From assembly GCA_937900305.1 (NCBI GenBank), contig CALCCV010000215.1, positions 1 through 12,063 on the forward strand: a stretch of 12,063 nt of DNA, read 5' to 3'. The notes beneath the pieces are model-generated. The model ran no database searches, was not told the DNA's origin, and saw only the letters and a list, made by a program, of their open reading frames with translations. Below, in pieces: positions 6,628-12,063 of the stretch (positions are counted from its first letter, which is position 1; every line of letters starts with the position of its first letter). The position numbers and the translations under genes are program-made. Source of the DNA: an uncultured Pseudobdellovibrionaceae bacterium. GTDB lineage: Bacteria > Bdellovibrionota > Bdellovibrionia > Bdellovibrionales > Bdellovibrionaceae.

Positions 6628-7197
6628 TCAGATCTTTTGAAAAATCCAATCCACAAACTGGGCAACACCATCGTTAAATACAATCCAACCTGATAGAGCC
6701 ACCCCGCTAAAAAATTCTATCAGGAACGCAACCAGAATTAAAAAAATCGTACAAATCCAAGCCGCCCGTATCACATACATCGTTGAACGAGCATCAAGAA
6801 CTTCCAAGTCACGCTCGACTCTCTCAACAGATTTTAAAATCTGATTGAGTTCTCGGAAATGATGTTTGTATTTTTCTTTCAGCTCTTGCTGTTTTGCCCG
6901 AGTCAGTGAGCTCATACCCGGAAAATTTCGCTTGGCACGAATGGCATAAATCAAATCGGTGGCATGATTCATATAGCGACGAATGCGATCATGAAAGTTT
7001 GCGTACAACGAAGGAGTTTCCATAAAATCCTTCAAAGCACTGAGGCCTTCGTCATAATCTTCGTTCAAAACCAACATCAACAGCCGATGCCGAAATGACG
7101 TTCGCGCACCAAGATCAGTTGCTTCGATGCCCAACTCTTTGGATACGATCTCCCTCGCGCCTTCGCCTTCAGAGTTTTTCAGAATTAGCTCGCCCAT
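6628..7197 (-). CDS. Unrecognised protein with C-terminal membrane anchor
   Basis: The 189-residue product matches no family I know. Residues 1-140 are soluble, charged and mostly helical, with a stretch rich in Lys, Glu and Gln at about 98-135 (TRAKQQELKEKYKHHFRELN) that could form a coiled coil. A strong membrane helix follows at about 141-162 (YVIRAAWICTIFLILVAFLI). An amphipathic or second weakly hydrophobic segment to the end (165-185) comes after it. There is no N-terminal signal, so the bulk is probably cytoplasmic with a tail anchor. The ATG at 7197 has only a weak purine-rich stretch (CGAAAG) ahead of it. The stop codons of this gene and the secreted-protein gene are 5 bp apart, tail to tail. 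It is divergent from the coiled-coil gene. The coding call is good; the function is unknown. Confidence 0.75.
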   Translation of the reverse strand: MGELILKNSEGEGAREIVSKELGIEATDLGARTSFRHRLLMLVLNEDYDEGLSALKDFMETPSLYANFHDRIRRYMNHATDLIYAIRAKRNFPGMSSLTRAKQQELKEKYKHHFRELNQILKSVERVERDLEVLDARSTMYVIRAAWICTIFLILVAFLIEFFSGVALSGWIVFNDGVAQFVDWIFQKI

Positions 7198-7276
7198 GAC
7201 TTTCGTATCGGTCCAGGCCAGGCGAAGCTTTACCTCCGTCGGGTTTTGTTGCGTGCATTTTCAACGAATCTCATCG

Positions 7277-7313
7277 AAGGTCTAGCGCCACCAACCCTCC
7301 GTCCACAGACCTT
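7277..7313 (+). promoter_or_regulatory. Stem with C-rich loop upstream of the coiled-coil gene
   Basis: AAGGTCT (7277-7283) pairs exactly with AGACCTT (7307-7313) around a 23-nt, C-rich loop. The loop contains CCTCCGT (7296-7302), which is exactly complementary to ACGGAGG (7437-7443), the ribosome site of the coiled-coil gene. A second CCTCCGT lies at 7233-7239. If the leader is transcribed from this far upstream, the loop could mask the ribosome site. No promoter was identified to show that it is. Confidence 0.3.
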
Positions 7314-7380
7314 TTGCGGAATTTTGCAATTGATCGTAAAATTGTCTAGAGGTTGGTCACCCAGCCTAACGGAATTTGGG

Positions 7381-7418
7381 CGAAGTTTGCTTGTGTACTC
7401 TGAGACACAAAACTTTCG
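7381..7418. promoter_or_regulatory. Imperfect 38-bp dyad upstream of the coiled-coil gene
   Basis: The core TTGTGT (7391-7396) / ACACAA (7405-7410) is an exact 6-bp inverted repeat around ACTCTGAG. Outer arms CGAAGTTT (7381-7388) and AACTTTCG (7411-7418) are also near-complementary with a small bulge. It lies 33-70 bp before the ATG at 7451 and may be an operator or leader hairpin. Confidence 0.4.
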
Positions 7419-7438
7419 TCTTATTTCGGGACGATCAC

Positions 7439-7445
7439 GGAGGAG
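7439..7445 (+). promoter_or_regulatory. Strong ribosome binding site deciding the coiled-coil start
   Basis: GGAGGAG ends five bases before the ATG at 7451, near-ideal spacing. The frame stays open upstream to a TTG at 7376, but that codon has no ribosome site and its added residues have no coiled-coil character. The ATG is therefore preferred. Confidence 0.85.
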
Positions 7446-7450
7446 AGTCC

Positions 7451-8584
7451 ATGAAAACTGAACTGCACAAGGGTCTGCATCGATCACAGACGATTGATCA
7501 ACTCATCACCCAAAATGACAGCCTCACGGCTCAACTGAACATGGCTATGAAAAAAATGGCCACACTCGAATCTGATTGGCTGAAGGCCAAAGAAGAAAAA
7601 GAATACTATCAATACAAAGTCACTCAGATGACTGATCAGTCCCAATTCATGGCTGAAAAAGATGCCCTCTGGCACGATCGTTTTCGCCAAGTTGAAAAAG
7701 AAAAACTGTTGGCAGTAGAAACCATGCAGGCCATTGAATTGAAGCTGCAAAAACAAAACATTGAACTTCAGCGGATGAAGCGGTTTCACCAACGCATCCA
7801 AACTGTGGTCGCCCCATACATTGATGAACTCAAAAGATTCAGTAAGGACAAAGAGTTCAAAGCAGAAGAACTTTATTCTGAAAATACATCCCTCAAAAGA
7901 GAGGTCGGTACGCTCCGTGAACAGATCATGAATCTCTCAAAAAATTATTCTGAAGAAAAAACCTATCTTGACGAACTTCACAACCGAACGATTGAAAAGT
8001 ACGAATCTGATTTGAAAGAAATGGCCGAGCTTCGCGAACGAACCCGCACTCTCGAAAAAGAACTGGCCGACCAACAGGCGGCAAATTCCCGCATTGCACT
8101 TGCCAACGAATCGATCGAAAATGAAATGATCGCTACGCGACACAAATTGACCGAGTCCGAAGAGAGCGCTCGCACGCAACTCAACCGCTTCGACACCGAA
8201 ATGGCTCCATTGAAAACAAGAATCAAAGAATTGGATCTCGAATTCGGTCACGCCCGCGACGCTCTCGAACAACAACAATCCCTCAATGCATCGCTAGTTG
8301 AATCGCAAAAGCTGTTGCACACGCAGATGGAAACTCTGCGAATGCTGTACAATGAAAGATGCACCGAGATTGAACGGCAAAAACTCTCAATGGCGGCCCT
8401 CGAGAGACTCAACACCGATCTAGCCGAAAAGCTACAGGACCAACGGATTCGACACAATCATCAGTTGCCCCCATCGCCAGACAAGGGCATCGGTCAAACA
8501 CCCACGACCCTGTCTCCAATTTCGTCAAATGGTTCTCAGGCCGCCGAACGCATTGATTTTTCGCTGTCTGAATTGGAATTTTGA
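7451..8584 (+). CDS. Long coiled-coil protein, possible cytoskeletal or scaffold element
   Basis: The 377-residue product has no signal peptide or membrane helix. It is almost entirely helical and charged, with heptad-like Leu/Ile/Met spacing from about residue 14 to 335 (for example TIDQLITQNDSLTAQLN and LRERTRTLEKELADQQAANS). Prolines at 122 and 253 probably break the coil into three rods, with a less regular basic patch around 109-136. Residues 339-365 form a Pro/Ser/Thr-rich tail, followed by a short acidic-hydrophobic end (AERIDFSLSELEF) that could be a docking peptide. Architecture of this kind occurs in bacterial intermediate-filament-like and scaffold proteins, but coiled coils are compositionally alike and no orthologue can be named. 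Its last 49 bp overlap, tail to tail, the 3' end of the STAS gene on the other strand. Confidence 0.85.
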   Translation: MKTELHKGLHRSQTIDQLITQNDSLTAQLNMAMKKMATLESDWLKAKEEKEYYQYKVTQMTDQSQFMAEKDALWHDRFRQVEKEKLLAVETMQAIELKLQKQNIELQRMKRFHQRIQTVVAPYIDELKRFSKDKEFKAEELYSENTSLKREVGTLREQIMNLSKNYSEEKTYLDELHNRTIEKYESDLKEMAELRERTRTLEKELADQQAANSRIALANESIENEMIATRHKLTESEESARTQLNRFDTEMAPLKTRIKELDLEFGHARDALEQQQSLNASLVESQKLLHTQMETLRMLYNERCTEIERQKLSMAALERLNTDLAEKLQDQRIRHNHQLPPSPDKGIGQTPTTLSPISSNGSQAAERIDFSLSELEF

Positions 8585-9009
8585 AGGTCTTGATTTTTTA
8601 CAGTCTCAACTTCCACCGCGAACGCCGGCATGGCCACAGTGGTCGCAACGGCCACGACTTCATTGGCCGCCGCTACGACCTCGTCAAATTGAAGTAACGC
8701 TTGATCCAAATCATCACGAAATGCCACTCGGCCCCAGTCTTCCACACTAAAAAGTCGACGAAAATCTTTGTGCAAACCCGCGATACAAATTCGAGTCACC
8801 TGATCCATCGACAAATCAATCAAGCACCGAAAAAAAGATTGAATGCCATTGGAACCCACAAACTGCAGACTTGAAAAAACAAACGCGACTTTCTGACCTT
8901 TCAACTTGGCCAAACTGTTTTTGCGAAAGGCCAACGAATGATCGATGTCCAATCGCCCTGCAATGCTCACTACAGTGACATCTTTGATGCGTCTGACTTG
9001 GGCTTCCAT
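8536..9009 (-). CDS. STAS-domain protein (anti-sigma factor antagonist type)
   Basis: Residues 1-107 form a STAS domain: VTVVSIAGRLDIDHS (11-25), a buried strand VAFVFSSLQFVGSNGIQSFF (41-60), then ICIAGLHKDFRRLF (74-87). STAS proteins of the SpoIIAA/RsbV group bind anti-sigma kinases and are switched by phosphorylation of a Ser in a D-S-S-G-type turn. Here the turn is GSNG with Ser53 in the equivalent place, so switching is possible but the site is divergent. No anti-sigma kinase or sigma factor is visible nearby. Residues 108-157 are an extension rich in Ala and Val, then Ser, Asn and Asp, which is not part of the domain and is encoded partly in the overlap with the coiled-coil gene. A very strong AAGGAGG (9013-9019) precedes the ATG by only 3 nt. 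The gene is divergent from lptD. Confidence 0.85.
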   Translation of the reverse strand: MEAQVRRIKDVTVVSIAGRLDIDHSLAFRKNSLAKLKGQKVAFVFSSLQFVGSNGIQSFFRCLIDLSMDQVTRICIAGLHKDFRRLFSVEDWGRVAFRDDLDQALLQFDEVVAAANEVVAVATTVAMPAFAVEVETVKNQDLQNSNSDSEKSMRSAA

Positions 9010-9017
9010 GCTCCTCC

Positions 9018-9045
9018 TTGACGTTGTTTTTTTGACGTAGTTTTT
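9018..9045. repeat. 14-bp tandem repeat between the STAS gene and lptD
   Basis: TTGACGTTGTTTTT (9018-9031) is followed at once by TTGACGTAGTTTTT (9032-9045), identical at 13 of 14 positions. The repeats sit directly upstream of the STAS ribosome site, in the 133-bp divergent gap. They may be paired regulator sites or a slipped duplication. TTGACG resembles a -35 element, but no good -10 follows on the plus strand at the right spacing. Confidence 0.75.
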
Positions 9046-9142
9046 ACGAATCTTCTTTTCGGCACGAACTGCGAAGACGCACAGACGCCCAAAGTCCAGA
9101 AGCCTTGAAGAATTTCAACAGGCCGCCTAGGATGAGGCCCTC

Positions 9143-11668
9143 ATGATATGGACAGCCCGACGGAGCCTTCAACTTTATCTTCTCCTATTGCTAGGCTCAT
9201 TGAGCTTTGTCGCCGCAAACACCTTCGGCCAATCTTTAGGCTCGCGCGTTAACATTCCCAAAGGTCCCGATCCCACTTTGAAAAAAGCGAAAGGCCAACC
9301 AACGGCCAAGATCAAAGGCATGCTCGCCTCGTACGACGAACTATTTCGCGACACAGAGCGGGGTTACGTAGATCTCATCGGTCGTGTTCAAATTTTACAC
9401 AAAGGTCAACTCCTCCAGGCCCAGCGAGTTCGCATCTGGGATAAACTCAAAAAAATTGATCTCGAAGGCGATGTTTCACTGGCAACCGCTCAGTACACCA
9501 TTGAAGCTGATCGAGTGCAGATGGATTATGACACGGGCCTCGGCTGGATTGAAGACGGAGTCGTGCGCGCAGGACCCATCGAATTTTCCGGCCGCCGCAT
9601 CAAGAAGCTCGGTGAAAATCATTACGACGTCCTCGAAGCCGAATTCACATCTTGCACCAACTGTCCACCGACGTGGTCTTTTAGCGGCAGCTCGATCGAC
9701 GCCACCATCGGTGGATACGCATTCTTAAAAAATACTTTCATGCGCATCGGGGGCGTTCCGGTTTTTTGGTTGCCTTACCTCGTTCTGCCTTTGAAAAATG
9801 ACCGCCAAACCGGTTTACTACCACCCGAGTTTTTAGTTTCGCAAAGCTCCGGTAATAGCATTGCCCTTCCTTTTTTCTGGGCGATCAATTCCTCTCAAGA
9901 CGCCACCATCACATTTCTCAACTACGAAAAGCGGGGACCGAAAGGCCGACTCAACTATCGCTACCTCGTGAATCCCACCAGTGGCGGTGAGTTAAGTGCG
10001 GCACTCATGCAAGACCGCGCATTCACCGACGAACCCCGCTATCAAGCCTTTCACGGCGAAAACGGCCAATCTACTCGGTGGTTCGTGAAATACGAACACT
10101 ACCTCGATCTCCCCGGCGGCTACGTCCAACGCACAGAAATCAACAACGCCAGCGATCTGCAATACCCCCGAGACTTTGCCTCCGAAACTCAAAACGACGG
10201 CTCACCTGCCATGGAAAATCGCATCTCGATCACCAAAAACAATTACACCGAACACTATTCGATCGAGGCCGACTACTTCATTCACATGCTCCAATCTGAT
10301 CCCTTAGCCGGCAACGACATGGCCGTTCACAAGTTTCCAGAGTTTCGCTACGAAACATCGCCGCAACCGCTAGGCCTCGGTTACTACACGCTGAACTTCA
10401 ATTACGCCAACTTCAATCGCGCGGGCCCGGGTCACGACGATCTTCGCAAATACACCGATCCTTATTTCACCGACCCGGCCACTTGCACTGCCACCGGCGA
10501 CTGCAAACCGAAAAACATTTGTACAATCAATGATCCTGTTCAGTGCGCCCTTTGTGACACCGTCGGTTGGGAGACACGTCCGTTCTGCAAAGAAGTTCAA
10601 TCTCAATACAATCCCCACTCTGACATGATTCGCACGGGCCAGCGCTTCGATTTTCAACCGAGCTGGTACTATCCCATCCAACTTGGCCGCTACGTTGACA
10701 TGGTTCCTCGCCTCACCTATCGAGAAAGCCTTTATTATTTCAACGTCGGTGATGACCGCAGCAACACCCGCCGTTACTTACGCACAGATCTCAATTTGCG
10801 CACGCAAGTTTCTTCGGTTTACAACGACATGCTTTTTTTCAAAGGCAGCCGAGTCAAACATGAAATCGTCCCCGAGCTCCACTACACAGGAACTCCGTGG
10901 GTCGATCACAAATCCCATCCATTTTTTGGTTTCGAAGATCAATCGCAAGCACCCATTTATTCACGAGACAGCATCAAAGATTTAGATCTCCAAGACAAAA
11001 GCAATCTCCAGTTCGACTACTACGATCGCATTTATGATCGAAGCCTCTTCACCTTTGCCCTCGCCAACCGGCTCATCCAGAAAAAATATCAAAATGGAAA
11101 AGTGGAATTCAAACAGGTGGCCAGTTTAGCAGTTGCCCAATCTTACGATGCCTCTGGCAAATCTCCTTACCCCTGGTCTGATCTGTCGACCATTCTCGAT
11201 TTGCGCTTCGATCAGTTTCAAACGTACTCGATCTTCAACTACTATCCAGAGCAGGATGTCACCAGCACCTCCATTCGTCTGAAGCTCCTCAATCCCAAAG
11301 GCAATTTTTTAGAGTTTGTCTGGAACAAGCAGTACACTCTCAAAGCCGGCCAAAAAGAAGTTGGACGCCCCAGTCAAGATTACGGCTTCAATCTCGGAGT
11401 GGTTTCGAAATACGTCGATGCCGTTGGCCAGGTGATGTTTGATGGCAATTGGGAAACCACATCCGCTGCTTCAAGCCCCGTCAAATCCTGGGGGCTTCTC
11501 ACTGCACTCAAACCACCAGGTGATTGTTGGCTCATCGGTTTAACGATGAGCCAAAACGTAGATCGCGATCTCGAACTAAAAATGAATTTTGAATTTTCAT
11601 TCGACGGCACCCCACGCCCACCACCGAATCCCGATGCTCTCAATGATATATACAACATTGGCATTTAA
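9143..11668 (+). CDS. lptD: LPS-assembly outer-membrane protein LptD
   Basis: The 841-residue product is a full-length LptD, the outer-membrane barrel that, with LptE, inserts lipopolysaccharide into the outer leaflet. A signal peptide covers about residues 1-25. The periplasmic OstA-like jellyroll spans about 57-170, ending in the typical SCTNCPPTW motif (Cys171, Cys174). The signature PVFWLPYLVLPLKNDRQTGL (206-225) leads into the barrel, full of alternating aromatic strands. E. coli LptD matures by rearranging disulfides between N-terminal and C-terminal cysteines. Here the C-terminal partner could be Cys795 (GDCW), and a loop at 448-482 holds six more cysteines (448, 454, 460, 468, 471, 482). 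The last strand appears to end at about 820 (NFEFSF), followed by an unusual Pro-rich tail. AGGATGAGG lies ahead of the ATG. The gene converges on the YraN gene with 5 bp between them. Confidence 0.95.
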   Translation: MIWTARRSLQLYLLLLLGSLSFVAANTFGQSLGSRVNIPKGPDPTLKKAKGQPTAKIKGMLASYDELFRDTERGYVDLIGRVQILHKGQLLQAQRVRIWDKLKKIDLEGDVSLATAQYTIEADRVQMDYDTGLGWIEDGVVRAGPIEFSGRRIKKLGENHYDVLEAEFTSCTNCPPTWSFSGSSIDATIGGYAFLKNTFMRIGGVPVFWLPYLVLPLKNDRQTGLLPPEFLVSQSSGNSIALPFFWAINSSQDATITFLNYEKRGPKGRLNYRYLVNPTSGGELSAALMQDRAFTDEPRYQAFHGENGQSTRWFVKYEHYLDLPGGYVQRTEINNASDLQYPRDFASETQNDGSPAMENRISITKNNYTEHYSIEADYFIHMLQSDPLAGNDMAVHKFPEFRYETSPQPLGLGYYTLNFNYANFNRAGPGHDDLRKYTDPYFTDPATCTATGDCKPKNICTINDPVQCALCDTVGWETRPFCKEVQSQYNPHSDMIRTGQRFDFQPSWYYPIQLGRYVDMVPRLTYRESLYYFNVGDDRSNTRRYLRTDLNLRTQVSSVYNDMLFFKGSRVKHEIVPELHYTGTPWVDHKSHPFFGFEDQSQAPIYSRDSIKDLDLQDKSNLQFDYYDRIYDRSLFTFALANRLIQKKYQNGKVEFKQVASLAVAQSYDASGKSPYPWSDLSTILDLRFDQFQTYSIFNYYPEQDVTSTSIRLKLLNPKGNFLEFVWNKQYTLKAGQKEVGRPSQDYGFNLGVVSKYVDAVGQVMFDGNWETTSAASSPVKSWGLLTALKPPGDCWLIGLTMSQNVDRDLELKMNFEFSFDGTPRPPPNPDALNDIYNIGI

Positions 11669-11673
11669 AAAAA

Positions 11674-12063
11674 TCAACCCAGCTCGCTCCACTCCACCAC
11701 GCGAACTTGAAATTTCTGAAGGTCATTTCGTCGCTTCACTAAAACCAACTTCAAACGAACTTCGCAACCCAACTCTTCAACCAAAAGCAGAGCCACTCTC
11801 TCCAGTCTTCGCCGTTGGCGAAATGACAATCGATTCCTCACAAAGCTCTCATCGGTCCAAGACTTCACCTCAAAAATGGTGATGCCTCCGCAAGAATCTC
11901 GCGCCACGACATCCACCTCTCCAAAAGGTGACCGCCAGTTTCTAGCTAATATTTGCCAACCCTGTGTCCGGAGTCTCTGGACAACGAACTCCTCAAGCTC
12001 CCAGCCAAATTCAAGACTGGACTTCGAGTTCGAAGGAATCGGCGGCTGCGGTTTCGCTGAGAT
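11674..12063 (-). CDS. YraN/UPF0102 family protein, 5' end missing
   Basis: The minus-strand frame is open from the right edge to a stop at 11674 (130 codons visible). No ATG, GTG or TTG occurs in frame before the conserved region, so the start lies beyond the window. The visible part has the family landmarks in order: GWELEEFVVQRLRTQGWQIL, ARNWRSPFGEVDVVARD and ITIFEVKSW, then a basic helix (RQRRRLERVALLLVEEL). UPF0102/YraN proteins have a restriction-endonuclease-like fold. The Glu-Val-Asp and Glu-Val-Lys residues here correspond to the expected PD-(D/E)xK-type site. Their cellular role is poorly known, and nuclease or Holliday-junction-related activity is only suspected. Family members are usually about 120 residues; this one is already longer, with a Ser/Pro-rich N-terminal part (KPQPPIPSNSKSS). 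Confidence 0.85.
   Translation of the reverse strand: MSAKPQPPIPSNSKSSLEFGWELEEFVVQRLRTQGWQILARNWRSPFGEVDVVARDSCGGITIFEVKSWTDESFVRNRLSFRQRRRLERVALLLVEELGCEVRLKLVLVKRRNDLQKFQVRVVEWSELG

Noticed and set aside
7321..7343. 8-nt-loop hairpin ATTTTGC / GTAAAAT upstream of the coiled-coil gene
   Set aside because: The stem is almost all A-T pairs with one G-U pair in an AT-rich patch, so it is too weak to list as a feature.
7376..7450. Upstream extension of the coiled-coil gene from a TTG at 7376
   Set aside because: The TTG has no ribosome site, while the ATG at 7451 has GGAGGAG at ideal spacing. The extra residues (beginning MGEVCLCTLRHK) are unlike the rest of the protein.

Overview
The window looks like a piece of chromosome from a Gram-negative bacterium of moderate GC content. 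The evidence is an LPS-assembly outer-membrane protein (LptD), an inner-membrane VKOR-DsbA fusion that drives periplasmic disulfide formation, a secreted cysteine-rich protein and a ChaN-family protein. The gene mix, the many lineage-specific proteins and the use of a VKOR-type oxidase suggest Bdellovibrionota or another former deltaproteobacterial group. This is inference from gene content; there is no rRNA or other marker to settle it. No mobile element, CRISPR array, tRNA or rRNA was recognised.

Layout, left to right: a major facilitator superfamily transporter on the minus strand, cut by the left edge (1-1164); a 667-bp gene-free stretch that becomes very AT-rich and repetitive before an HU-type nucleoid protein (1832-2104, +); a long ChaN/Tiki-superfamily protein (2170-3777, -); the VKOR-DsbA fusion (3877-5064, +); a secreted protein with 12 cysteines and kinase-like motifs (about 5225-6622, +); an unrecognised protein with a C-terminal membrane anchor (6628-7197, -); a 377-residue coiled-coil protein (7451-8584, +); a STAS-domain protein (8536-9009, -) whose 3' end overlaps the coiled-coil gene; lptD (9143-11668, +); and a YraN/UPF0102 protein cut by the right edge (11674-12063, -).

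The genes alternate strand almost perfectly, so most are probably transcribed singly. Three of the four convergent junctions are extremely tight (5 bp, a 49-bp overlap, 5 bp) and none has a convincing terminator. Two themes link genes. First, oxidative folding: the VKOR-DsbA protein could form the disulfides of the adjacent 12-cysteine secreted protein and of LptD, which has nine cysteines here, six of them in one loop. Second, a possible local regulatory or structural pair: the coiled-coil protein and the STAS protein, whose coding ends overlap. Several short repeats and dyads lie at gene starts and are listed separately. The least explained items are the secreted kinase-like protein with a perfect 10-bp hairpin at its start codon, and the coiled-coil/STAS pair.
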